A program made the position numbers and the translations under genes. Source: Opisthorchis felineus (taxonomy: Eukaryota; Platyhelminthes; Trematoda; Opisthorchiida; Opisthorchiidae). Taken from it: a stretch of 64,000 bases of DNA. This document shows positions 24,635 to 35,462 of this stretch, piece by piece. The notes beneath the pieces are model-generated. The model worked only from the letters and a program-made list of their open reading frames with translations. It was not told the origin of the DNA and did not search any database. Within the stretch, counting starts at the first letter, position 1. Each line of letters begins with the position of its first letter. The stretch covers positions 91,258 through 155,257 of the forward strand of contig SJOL01001577.1 of the NCBI GenBank assembly GCA_004794785.1, written 5' to 3'.

Positions 24635-24940
24635 TCACTGTCAGCTGTAAGAACCACGTACTTGTCGTACAGTGGTTGTAGCTGCCACAGTTTCGTTCAC
24701 CGATGATTTGGGGAGTTGGGGTAGGTAGCTGCGCATTGGAGGTGGGAGCTGATAAATTGGTGCGTAAAAACAGCTCCTATGCAGAAACCAGAAACCCTGG
24801 GCCTGAAGAGTTTAGTAACCCTACCAGCAAAAGGTATGGGGAAGCAGTTTCATCGGCTCATCCGTTAGATGAACAGAGTTACAGCTTGCGGCATCTGTGT
24901 CGAGTGAATGACATGGACAAGTTCTTGTGGGCTCAATAAT

Positions 24941-25320
24941 ACACTACTCATAAGGTTGCTGAAAATTCTTCGACAGCCCACGACCTGTTTCGCTCTTCTT
25001 GGGGCTCATCAGGTAGGCGCAATCCCCGAGTTTTCGTCCATCTTATGTTCTACTTGAACCCAAATTGTACAAAATTAGCACATTTTATTTGCTTTGATGG
25101 GAGACTCACCTGGAACCTAACTCAATCCATCGTTTATGATGTTTTTAGGTCTATACAATGTATCGCGATATCTCGAATATCGTTCCAAGTAAAGCATGAG
25201 GCGGCCTGGTGCAGCACATTCAGTTGCTTAGAAACATCATAAACGAGAGATTCAGCTGGGTTCCAGGTGAGTTTCTCGCCGAACCAAATTTGTTTGCAAA
25301 TGAGTGTAGTTCACTAATTT
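24941..25320 (+). repeat. A/B dispersed element, longest copy (module A plus foldback module B)
   Basis: Module A (24941-25071) runs from CACTACTCATAAGGTTGCTG through the antisense hammerhead core to ACCCAAATTGTACAA. Module B follows as an inverted repeat. The left arm (about 25096-25147) contains GACTCACCTGGAACC and the right arm (about 25229-25280) contains GGTTCCAGGTGAGTTTCTC. The ~80-nt loop holds a palindromic CGATATCTCGAATATCG. Fragments of A, B or the loop recur at 18801-18985, 28115-28350, 28376-28510, 42556-42672, 43905-44070, 54985-55085, 59700-59800 and 63064-63150, which shows a dispersed family. No coding capacity was seen. Confidence 0.75.
24965..25018 (-). ncRNA. Hammerhead-ribozyme-like motif (best copy)
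   Basis: Read on the minus strand, this segment has the conserved hammerhead core in order: CTGATGA (25012-25006), a stem II of GCCC..GAGC around an AAGAA-type loop with one mismatch (25005-24992), GAAA (24991-24988), a 4-bp stem III (A-C-A-G with C-T-G-T) closing an 8-nt loop, and then the cleavage triplet GTC, with the predicted cut between 24972 and 24971. Stem I is weak: the sequence before CTGATGA pairs only partly with the bases after the cut. Other copies suggest the ancestral stem II was a perfect GCCC/GGGC. The motif lies inside module A of a dispersed repeat. Type I hammerheads of this kind are known in schistosome SINE-like elements and in Penelope-like retroelements. Activity of this copy is not shown. 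Confidence 0.6.
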
Positions 25321-26913
25321 CGTGTGGGCTCGTTCAGTCCAGAACATGCAGGCAAACGTTTGCCATGATTTCAGCTACACTTTACTGGGACATCCTTTTA
25401 CTTCTACTTGATCCAAGTCACTACCCAAGAAAGTATTTTGATATGCGTGCCTGGACGAAATCACTTTATGGGGTTCGCGCTGCTTTACCCTTACAACACA
25501 AAGCTGTTGCACTAAATCTTACGATGTCAATGCTGTCGTGTTTCAGCTGATCGAAGATGTTCAACGAAATTCGGATATACAGAAACATAATTTTCGGGAA
25601 GAGCCAGCGAGTTTGGTCCCAGTAACACTTCGGTTAAGAAATGGGGTTTTGAGTGACGAAAATTCACCGAAAGAAGAATGCAGTCATCCTAGCTTAATTA
25701 TCATGACTTATCTTGAGTGACATGCGGGTTGTTGCAACAGAAACGATGAGTACGAGGTTGGACATACCTGAATCATTTTCTGCGACCTGCTCTGCATCGA
25801 AATAGGACCTGAGCAAATGAAATTGTCGGGACACAAATCCATTATTAGAAAAGCCATTTTAGTCACGTCGTTTACATTTGACATTAGTGGCAAATTATTT
25901 GTCTAAATCAAAATGACAGAAATGCTTGTAGAAAACCTCTGTCGAATGAAAACCTCAATATTTAGGGGTTCACACTTCCAGTGGTTACCAGGCATCTGTA
26001 GCCAGAAGCAAATCTACAGTAGTGTTCTCGGAGCTAGACAAGACCGCCTCTATCTCATTTACCCATGATATGATTAACCACTCCATCGTTATATGGAGGT
26101 GCCAACCATAGTTTGGCAAGCTCTCTCCAGGGATAGTATGACGTTAAAAAAGCGAAGAGCTGAGCGTCATGGTGATTTGTTTTCGGTTCTTTTTGGATGG
26201 CATTGCAGATATGTGGACAGCGAAGCTTGTTTCACTTGTTCGGTCGCGTTCCTGATTAGTGGGTTTTCTTCATTTTTGTGTACTCCTCTAAATCAAATAA
26301 GATGGTCATACTCACCAATTAGGGCTGAACGATATATGTCTTTTCCAATTGGTTGACGTGTTCATATTTGTATACCACGCATAGACGTAAGGTTTTTCAT
26401 ATCACCACACATCTGACCTCAAAACACTCACTAATCTTTTCTACTTCACAAAACCGTGCAGCCTTTATAGATTGTTAGCACTATCCTGCTGCCCATTAGT
26501 TAAGCCAGTAGGTTAATTTTTGTTGTTGCGGACAGCGACAGCTGTATGCTCAAAATTGCTTGTGCATTTGCGTAAAACACGTCAGTGTCTCCTGAGAAAC
26601 CCCATGTTGTAGAAGTTTAAACAACCCGGTAGTACTACAGCCCCCGTGTTTTCTTCAGATTGCACGCCAGCTATCCATCGGAAGGAAGCCACAACTGAAA
26701 GGTTTTTATTGCTCACTTTTGGAAGATAAACCACCATAAGCCCGTTGCTTCCTGTCAGGAAGGGCAGATTCCTGAAAACAGCCCAAGAATGTCCGGAACC
26801 TACTGAGACACTCAGGTCCCATCAAAATTGCAGTAGGGTAGCCGTCAAGCATCCAGGCCAGAAAAGCCAGTTTCCCACCGAACGCACCAGCGGTCAATCA
26901 AGTCAGCAACAGC

Positions 26914-26996
26914 CGATGGGTGTTCAGGCATGCCACAGAAGCACGGCCATCGATGATAAATGTTCAGGCATTTCATAGAAGCACGGTCGATGTTAA
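26914..26996 (+). repeat. Two-unit 40-bp tandem repeat
   Basis: TGTTCAGGCATGCCACAGAA-GCACGG at 26921-26946 recurs as TGTTCAGGCATTTCATAGAA-GCACGG at 26961-26986. Confidence 0.75.
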
Positions 26997-28114
26997 TGGG
27001 TGCTCACTAAACGCCGATCAGGCAGCCTGGATCAATATTGAAAGTGCCCTTTAAGCACCGCGAGGCCACTTGTAACTTTTGCACTGATCTGTTTGTAACC
27101 AACCTGCTGTGTTTTTTGTTCGTGAGTCTTTTTCCAACACTAAGGCACTGGATAAGAAACAGCAGTTAGATACAACACTTCCAAAAGGAAATTGATCTCG
27201 TCTAAGGCGTCCCTAACTGTCCTGTACAAAAAGGAGTGGGTATTAGTTTTTTAGGTAAATCTTCCCTAGTGAGATCTCTGAGCTCATCAAGTAGGTCGTG
27301 GGGGCTCGTACAGTCTGCAGCGACCTTGTGAGTAGCGTTCCTTCAAAAAAATATACTGAGATTTCTCGAATGTCTTACCCACTGGAAAATATCTTTACCT
27401 GACCCTATGTTTTTTTTCATCTGTGTCCACTTGGAAGGCGGAAAAAAGTCAGCTACCACCGGAGTATGTCTACAGGGTCACGACCGACACAAATGCTATT
27501 TTCGTTACTTTCCAGTTCTCCTGGCCCAGTGGCATATATTTGCACCAGCGTCAATTTTCGACCTATTATTATGAGGCAGCAATTTTGAATGATGCCTAGT
27601 ATGCGTGCACTTGTGATCCAGTGAACCTTTTAAATCACTAGATTTCCTGCTGATTTAAATAACAAGCAAATTAGGGATATCAGTTGGAAGTACATAAAAG
27701 TTCGAATGCATTTTGGTAACTCGAAATGTTGTGCTTTGTTGGTACTTATTACCGGAATATCTAGGAGGCGGAGTCAACTACCCAAACATAGAAATTCAAC
27801 ATAAAATAAACGTCCACTTATACGCTTCAGATTTTACAAAGTAGAGGTCGCCTGCTCCTTTAATTTCGAAAAAAAGTGATCATAGAAGTAAGAAGGTATC
27901 TGAAAATTGTAATCAAGACTATATCTTACAAGTGAAGTCAATCTATGCTGAAAAGCTACAGAGTGTTGTGCAGAGTTTTCAAGGAACCCGCACCCTTCTA
28001 ACTAGTTTTTGAAGTTGTTCCCGTCCTGTCTGATACTTTGACTAACTCGCACTAAGGCAGGGCAGAGCGCGATCGAAGTCACGTGGTCACACGTTCGCCT
28101 TGTCTAGGTTCCAT

Positions 28115-28350
28115 CAATAACACTGTCTCGTGTTTCATACCAGCTGATTGACCTGCGATTCATCTGAGTCTCCCGTTAAAACCAAACTGGTAAGCAAATG
28201 CATACAGTTCGCAAAGATTGTACAATTTGGGTCCAAGTAGAATGTGAGGTTGACGGAAACTCGGGGACTGCGTCTACCTGATTAATTCAAAGAAGGACAA
28301 AACCGGTCGTCGGTTGTCGAGGGGTTTTCAGCAACCTCGTAACTAGTTTC
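28115..28350 (-). repeat. A/B element copy, degenerate hammerhead on the plus strand
   Basis: The copy is in the opposite orientation to the one at 24941. Module B remnants (GTCTCCCGTTAAAACCAAACTGG) are followed by module A. The hammerhead core has decayed to CTGATTAA...GGACAAAAC...GTTGTCGAGG at about 28275-28325, so the G8/A9 positions and the GAAA are lost. Confidence 0.65.
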
Positions 28351-28375
28351 TTTCAACAAAAAAATCTCTGGCATC

Positions 28376-28510
28376 TTGAACATCGTACCATATGGAAGGC
28401 GGCCGTTGTACAGCACGTTTGGTTGAAGAATACCATGAACGGGAGATTTAGCTACGAATCATTTGAGGCACACGTCAAAACCAAACTGGTATGCAAATAC
28501 ATGTTTCGAC
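28376..28510 (-). repeat. A/B element fragment (loop and module B arm)
   Basis: It carries the loop sequence (ATCGTACCATATGGAAGGCGGCC, compare GAGGCGGCCTGGTGCAGCAC at 25198), then AACGGGAGATTTAGCT and CGTCAAAACCAAACTGGTATGC, all recognisable as module B. No module A is attached. Confidence 0.5.
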
Positions 28511-30611
28511 AACTATGGCACACGTTTCGGATGGGCGATGACGTGTGGTGACATTTGTTATAGCTCATCAGAACTTACTTTGAAAGGGATTCATCCGGAG
28601 CTGATTGGCAAAAATTAAAAAAGAAGCAGAAAGTAGCCAAACAATAAGAAAAAATTGGTCTGGACGGATGTTGATTCGCGTTTTTGGTTAAAATATCCGT
28701 GAATTCAATAGTAACCATATTCTAGAACAAATATTTTGTACCTTTCGCGTTCCCACACAGGATGGAAATCCTCCAAAGACCTGCGATGAGCAATCTGTGT
28801 AAAGCACAGTTTTGCTTTATTAACTAATATTTCAACAGGCCCCATAACTCTGGAAAGTGAGCATGCTCCAATGCCGCATTTCGCCATACAAAGCAAAGTC
28901 GAAGAATACCGAAGTGATAGGAATGATTATACAGTGCATTCCTCCCCTAATTCGGCTTCAATTACCCTTATCTGACAAACCCTTCATTACTGGTGCAAAT
29001 ATCCCGGTTGTATCGTCCATTACCTTGACATTTGGAATTCCCCAGGTTTCTTCTGTCCCTATTTGTAACCCGCGCTCCACTTTTGTGTTTAATGCATGTG
29101 TATGAACTGGCGTTTGTTTGTCCCTACCACTTCACTCATTTGACCTTGGAGTTATCCGGCCACTTTGTGGCCGAACTTATGCACATGTGACTGTCTCACG
29201 GGGGGGAGGGGAGCCTGTTTGCTTATTTGGTTCGTACTTTTATAGTCCAAGTGGACCATTTGTTGTGAACGAGTACGTACTGTCAAGGTTTACATATTTT
29301 TTGAATTGATGTCTTACTTAATAGTACCCTATACAAACCTTGCTCCGACTTTATATTGCCTTCCCGGAGGTTCCGGTATTACGCGTCACTCGAAGATACC
29401 GTTTGGTTGTTACACTGGTTGACCGACACTAATGTCAGGAAGCACTGGAAGCTGATTCTATGTGATTAGAGACTACAGTCACCGCGTGGCCTTGGACGGA
29501 CACTTGGCAGACACAAGCAAGCAGTACGTGAGTCACGGCATCCAAGAAGATGGAATTGTATACCAGCAGTTCGTATCCTACGTATCTCGAGATATCCGAA
29601 GCCGCAAAGTTCTCATTCACCTACCAGCCGAACAGCAGAGGAATCTCGTCTAGATAGTGCAAAGAACTCAATATCACCCGACAACAGTAGTACGTTTCAC
29701 GTGACATGGGATAAAGAAAGCCGTTTTATGTCTTTCACTTTTGAATTGGTATGCCACATGTCAGTACCAGGCAGCAGGAGGCGAAAAAAACGATGACAGT
29801 TAATCATGTGCCTTTGCCAATGTGGCTGAGAATGTCTGTTCTTTTGACACCATATCCCAAATAGTAATAATGTTGTTTTGTAAACTTATTGGTACGGAAA
29901 ACCGTAAAATACCAAAAGCAGTCATATTTATGTTTTATTAGCATTAAGCGAGTAAAGTCTGATGAAACATATTAACCCAAACCTATTTATATCATCAGCA
30001 TTGTTATTCGAATATTTCATTAAAATATCTTGGAGATTTTTCGTACATGTAACACAATCTCAGCATAATCAAACAAAAGTTGGCAAAACGAAACTGTTGT
30101 ATACGTGTTTTATAAAAACTTTTCCTTCAAAAATGTATTTTAATCTGTTTGAATTTCGGATCCATTCTATACTGAGTACCAAATTGACGGTGTGCGTTAA
30201 CTGACGAAACTGACGTTCGTGGCTGCTACATGAAAGGTCGAAATGAAACATTTCTGGGTAGACTTAATTTTTCAAGCAAGTTATATTAATCTAGTAATTC
30301 CCAGGTAAATAGTGGAACAGGTGTTTTGATCCCGCGTCGGTGCGTTAGCCAACACACCAACGTGCTACAACGAAGCGATAACTCATCACGCACTGATTTG
30401 TCAGCTTGGTTGGTATTGAAACATTGGCAGCCATAATTGCCCAGCCCGCCGAACAGGTTAACGACCATCTATGTCAACTGAGCTATTACTGTTCCTCTCC
30501 ATAAAGATTCTGAGTGTGTTCTAAACAATCGAAACATGTCATCCGAATACGTCACCTACAAGATCCGTAATCAGTCTCTGCCGCAGGTAAAACAATAAAA
30601 AAGAATCACCT

Positions 30612-30795
30612 AGTAGACTCGTTTGAACAGCCCTCCTCTCCCGGCACAACCGTTTTTGTTAGTTTGTACAAGAACTAGTGAGCCTTGGGTTCGATTTCTA
30701 TTCTTAGTTATGTACATCCCCAGCCATGCCAGGATTCGAACTCCAAACATGTGACATGTTAATTCGCAAGCTAGACGCACGCGATTTATCACTTT
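30612..30795 (-). repeat. tRNA-derived SINE
   Basis: The minus strand has AGTTCGAATCC (30742-30732), a canonical B box, preceded by a decayed A-box region (TGATAAATCGCG...TAGCTTGCG). The body ends with GAGAGGAGGGCTGTTCAAACGAG, a block repeated in reverse near 58406-58440. Confidence 0.5.
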
Positions 30796-31221
30796 CGAAA
30801 AAAAATTGTTCGCGGCGATTTTATTGGTGATCTGGAATTGTGTTTAGCAATACTAAGCGAGTTAGACGAAGTAAAAAAACGGAACGGAACAGAAAATAGT
30901 ATTTTCCCGTATTTTCTGATGAACACTGTCATATCAAGCAAAAAATGTCATACCGTGTGAACCTACTCAAACTATCTACGCTGCAACACAAATGACAGAC
31001 AACGACACTTGAGTGCTTTCTAAATGACACTAAGAGAGATGTGTTCAAAAGGTCTGTAGAACTTCGCCACTGCTAGCAGCCAAAATGATTCAACGAATAA
31101 ACGGCAAAACAGAGAAAACGTGGGTTAGTAAACTGATCTCATTTTCTTCTCTAGGATACAGGGGGGAGAGGATAAACATTTCAGTTAAAATGCATCTTTA
31201 GTAATTCTTGAGGTGACAGTT

Positions 31222-31292
31222 TATCTGAATATTGATAGCTCGAGTGCGTTTATTGGTTTTTGATCAGATGGCAGCTGATCAACGACAACTAC
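31222..31292 (+). repeat. M-family repeat fragment
   Basis: ATATTGATAGCTCGAGTGCGTTTATTGG, then TGATCAGATGGCAGCTGATC, matches the outer end of the elements at 16.8 and 41.1 kb. Confidence 0.5.
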
Positions 31293-33492
31293 TTAACATC
31301 CTCAAACCAGGGAACCGAGGTGCTCTGTCCGTCCTGTGCGGACGAGACTCTCGTGATCCAATGCACACCATCGATTGACTATCTAGTTCCACTCTGGATG
31401 CCAGTCCGCGAGTCAAACAGCAAGTTTTTGCATAACTAAACTCTGTTATTCGACTAGGATCATTTTACTTGAAAATACATCAAAGTTAAGCCCGTTTGCA
31501 CGGAAAGCAATTAAGTTGCTAAGCGGGTAGTATTTTTAATGGGGTTTAACCTTTCCTCCAGAATTTGTCCTAGGAGATATAAGCCTACTGTTTGTGACGG
31601 CAGCAAGACTTTTCACACCATTTTAAGTTTTAACAGTAAACACGGATTGAAAAGTCTGCCCTGCGACAAGTGACTCATCCAGTGTTTCGCGCCAATCATG
31701 CTTTCTTGCTTTTTCAGTGTTAATTGTATATTGGATATGGTTCGGTACCGTTCAAAACAGCGACAACTCATTTAAGCATGTTCTCATTTCCCATTTGATC
31801 TGTCGCTACTTAGTGAAGGTAACAAGTCTACAAAACACGGGGTCATAGGCAGTCAGATTGATTGATCAAATATATTCTTCAACATGGTTAGACTGCTCAC
31901 TCACTCACGAGCTAAAGGGGCACATCGTCACGTAACTGTCCAACTGGCCACTTCGATATTTTTCAATCACTGTTTCAATCTGCACGTTTCAGCCCATTTC
32001 TAGCCGTTCATCCTACGAACGTGATAAATTGATGAAGATATACTGAAAACACGTTTACTTGCCAAACTACATGTCCCACCTACACAATCGAATAGTTAGC
32101 ACAGTTGGAATTTAATTTTTTATGTACAGATATGCAACGGCTGGGGTGTAGAATTTCGTAAGCAAAGGGTAAGATAGTCCGCTTTCAAGGAAAAAAGATA
32201 TGCTACTTTTGAGGGTAACTGAATCGGTTATTCCGCATATCACATACGACCGGATTTAAGTTGGCTCAACATTTGATTTTAGCCTAGAAGAATGATCAGC
32301 CGACTACCGCCGAGTAGTAAGAATACTGTGCTCCTACACTGTTCGACGTTAGAAGAGAACCTGATAACAATCAAGTTACAGACTTGAAACATGAAATTCA
32401 TCAGGCGGACGTATGGATATTGAACCGTTGGCTCTTCGGATAACGGTTTCATGCTTCTCAAAATATCATGAGTGCGGTTGCCGATTTGGTTTTTTTCCTT
32501 TACGTAATCCTTTGGTTTTAGATTGGTGTTGATTCATTTAGATATTTAGCTAAACAATGGAGAACAGTTAAAATGTTGTGCTAAAACAAGGACGGATTCT
32601 GGCCAACCATTTTATCGGCAGGAGCCTGGTCACTTGGAAATAGCTCAGAGATGCTAAATAAAAACGATGGAATAAAGATTTGTGCCAACCTGATGAATTC
32701 TAATAAGAACAAAAGCAGAGCTTCCTGGGATGCGACCGTACTTTAACTAAAATTCATCAAGCCCTTAAGAAAACCACAAAACTGATTATAAAATTATAAA
32801 AAGGAAGTCAAACAGTTTGCCACGTGATAGTGAAACCTTCATGTGTAACTCCAAAATGTGAATTCCGATATGAGAAGGACATCAAAGAATCTGGCCAGTT
32901 CAGAGAAACACCTTGATTTTTAAAATGGTTCATGGCCGTGCAACCGATCGTATTATCGCAGCGGCCATAAATTTTTTTACACCACTCGTCATGGATGAGG
33001 TAAAAAGCCGGATAATAAATCCACCAACCAGTTAATTTTTCGTATTACGTCATACAGCATAAGTATGCACTCACAGTCCAATTTCTTTTCTGAGCACTTG
33101 AACAGTTAGTTTTTTTTATTTCTAGGCATTCAACTGACGCCGCTGAGGTTGATTTGCTTTGTCCAGGAGAAAGTGGCAGGAATATTCCACTTCCTTGGAA
33201 ACTTACATTTTTCTTTGTCCGTAACTTTTTCAGTTACTTCTCAGAGGTGCGTCCACCATAAATAAGATTTAATCAATTCGAGAAAACTGACAGTTGGTCA
33301 GACACAAATCCCTGTCTGCCACGTATAAGAAGACCTGCAACGACTGCAGCGTGCAGCAAGAGATTTCAGTCAACTACCTTAAAGGTATTTTTGCGAAAAA
33401 CAATTCCAACCTAATTTCTTGGCCCTCAAGCCGGTAGGTATCTCCAGATTACATTGCAGCAAACTGAAGTAAAGCCATCCTATGTCACTCAC

Positions 33493-33619
33493 TCTGCTTC
33501 GAACCCGAGGTTTTGTACACCAGCGAGGCTAGCACAATCCAGAAGACGCAAAACGGCATCAAGATCCACGTAGAGATGAAGCGCGTGAACGTTCGGGACC
33601 GGTGGGTTTCAAAACACAT
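33493..33619 (-). CDS. TSPN-domain gene, exon 1: start codon and signal/anchor segment
   Basis: This is the first coding exon of a minus-strand secreted or membrane-anchored protein. The ATG is at 33619, and an in-frame TGA five codons upstream supports this start. It encodes 42 residues plus one base. The N-terminal stretch has four arginines (R7, R9, R13 and nearby basic residues), followed by an uncharged hydrophobic run at about residues 18-35 (W, I, L, M, F, C, V, F, W, I, V, L, A) and then KTSGSKQ. This is the shape of a signal peptide or signal anchor. The donor is GTGAGT, directly left of 33493. The exon ends in phase 1, and its last A joins the first two bases of the exon at 22639-23132 to make an Asn codon, so the phases agree across a 10.4-kb intron. 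The assignment to the TSPN gene rests on that phase match and on the fit of a signal peptide before a TSPN domain. Earlier non-coding exons could exist. Confidence 0.6.
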
Positions 33620-34694
33620 TATTCTATGTTCTCACTTTCTTACAAAACAGTTCGGCCTGAAAATGACAATAAAATGAGCAAATGATTGAGTGAACAAGTA
33701 TTAAAAAAGCAAATAGTCAAATGCAAGGAAGATGAAACACCAGGGAACACGAATTACGAATGAACCAATGTGTCTACACGAAGGCTTCTCTCCAGCATCT
33801 CATCACACTTGTTTAAAATTTGTCATCACATCTGGGAACCCATAACCAACGCACTTGAGTGCTCTCATACGACCTCGCTTTCATTGCTGACGTAATCTCA
33901 GCAAAGCGACTGCCGTGCTTGGCGAACGGACCAATGAATAAGGCTTTAGGGTTTCACATAGGCATCTAACTGATGTAATTTGCACAGAGTGGTGTGGTTC
34001 GCCCACTTCGTGATAGGCTAACTAGATATATAGCCCGTTAAAGTGACCTTGACATCACAACCACAATAAAAATGTATCCCAGATGATGGTACTACTTTAT
34101 ATAGATTGCAACTTTGTGATTCATAAATCACCACACCACAGCTATGACCACGAGAGAACCCGGAAGAACTTTTCCAATTCTGACACAGTTCCTTGTGACG
34201 ATGAATATATCTGACTAATGAAGGTATGTCTCTTGGTGATAAAGGAACCTTGAACCTCTCCTTGTAAACTTCGTCCTTAAAGGGGGAATCAACGTACACT
34301 GAACAGTGGTTGAGTGCTTTAATGCCGTTTCTCCAGTGCTGTGAATCCCGAACAGTGCTCTTTCCAGTGATTTCGAGGACGGTTTGAGCATGCAACCTTG
34401 TGGATAACTACGGATCATCCCGTTGTAATGTTTATGTCAACAGACTACGTCTACTATAAAGACCGGTGTAGCTTGGTTGCTTATCTTTATTTCTGAGTGG
34501 CACCATATCCTTTCGAAATACAAAGTCATTGTGCTGTTTTTCAGCCACTCACAGCTGACTGGTATCCCCATACAAGGAAATGCTGTCTCAACTCTTTTTG
34601 AGTGTCGATTACAGGCTAACGGCTAATGATTACCAAATGACCTAAAGCATAGATTTTTACTTCAGAATACTGACAGGCCCGTGAGTTTGCTTTT

Positions 34695-34750
34695 GTGGAT
34701 CAGGTGGCCGAACCTGTCAACTGGCTTGCAAACGTTTCATCGGCAACCTA
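34695..34750 (+). repeat. M-family repeat fragment
   Basis: GATCAGGTGGCCGAACCTGTC, then CTGGCTTGCAAACGTTTCATC, matches the middle of the family. Confidence 0.5.
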
Positions 34751-35039
34751 GAAACTATCATAAACTTGCGAGCGGTTGCACACTGCTTCCCACCTACCTG
34801 TGTTTACATAGCTTTTAAAGAACATGAAATATATTTTGATGTGGTTGACTACTTGCAGGAGAGCTATCCTCTGCTTTTGTTGGTCAGTTTGCAATCTGAG
34901 TTGCCTTTGGCATTCACTGCTAATATTCAATACCATCTTCCTGAGAATCTTGATCTCCGGTTCCATACAAGCTAGAGAAAGATCTTAACAAATCAAAGAC
35001 GGAAAATGTTTAAGAATAGAAAATGTCAAAACAATTAAT

Positions 35040-35315
35040 CGCATTAAAGGACGACAGACCGCAAAGTAACACAGGTCGCTGGCGGTCCATTAAAATCATG
35101 GGAAATAACCCTTCCGATTAGCCAATTGTTCAGTTGTGGCAACATTTCGGTGCCTAACTGCCATACCACCAGAAGGAAGCACGAGGGCTGGGATACTGCC
35201 AGGTTGCCCAAGCCTAGACAGGGGAAGTCGGGAGGCACAGGTCGGGTTCGAACCACGGACCTTGCGGTCAGTAAATTAGCGCTCTAAAACCACTAAGTCA
35301 TCTAGCCAACCACAT
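35040..35315 (-). repeat. tRNA-derived SINE with A box, extra arm and B box
   Basis: On the minus strand, TGACTTAGTGG (35300-35290) matches the A box with one difference, GACC-GCAA-GGTC forms a small hairpin like the variable arm of a class II tRNA, and GGTTCGAACCC (35254-35244) is a B box. The tail contains CCTGGCAGTATCCCAGCCC, which recurs near 49530 as CCTGGCAGTATTCCGGCCC, so both belong to one family. The anticodon arm does not fold properly, so this is a SINE head and not a tRNA gene. Confidence 0.65.
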
Positions 35316-35394
35316 CATTAGGTATATCGTACTCTGCAAGCTACATAAATACAGACAGGTAATGAAGATGTATCCGCTAGAAGGACGCTAACAA

Positions 35395-35462
35395 TGTCTC
35401 CCAAACTGATGAAGAAACGTTAGAATATTAAGATAGAAGTACCAAACTGCGGAGCTACCCGT
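35395..35462 (-). repeat. M-family repeat fragment
   Basis: AATGTCTCCCAAACTGATG, AAGAAACGTTAGAATATTAAGATAGAAGTACC and GCGGAGCTACC resemble the inner part and the outer end of the family in reverse orientation. This copy is strongly decayed. Confidence 0.35.

Larger units (their letters stand above)
23133..33492 (-). other. First TSPN intron
   Basis: A 10.4-kb intron carrying the A/B elements at 24.9, 28.1 and 28.4 kb (the first with the hammerhead-like core), a CAT microsatellite, the 40-bp tandem pair at 26.9 kb, a SINE at 30.6 kb and an M-family fragment at 31.2 kb. No coding exon compatible in phase was found in it. Confidence 0.5.

Noticed and set aside
25547..25720. Plus-strand open frame after a strong TGTCGTGTTTCAG acceptor, ending in TGA
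   Set aside because: The upstream frame that could feed it is partly made of the A/B repeat, and the peptide is not recognised.
25768..25902. Well-spliced 45-codon open stretch on the minus strand between TSPN exons 1 and 2
   Set aside because: Acceptor (GATTTAG) and donor (CAG|GTATGT) look fine, but inserting it after exon 1 gives an immediate stop and joining it to exon 2 gives a stop after 16 codons, whereas exon 1 joins exon 2 directly in phase.
27240..27345. Possible further copy of module A with a hammerhead (GAGCTCATCAAGTAGG...CGACCTTGTGAGTAG)
   Set aside because: Blocks are out of the usual order and the core residues are missing; too decayed to call.
35237..35313. Possible genuine tRNA gene on the minus strand
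   Set aside because: A and B boxes and a variable-arm-like hairpin are present, but the anticodon arm and acceptor stem do not pair and the tail is shared with another dispersed copy, so it is a SINE head.
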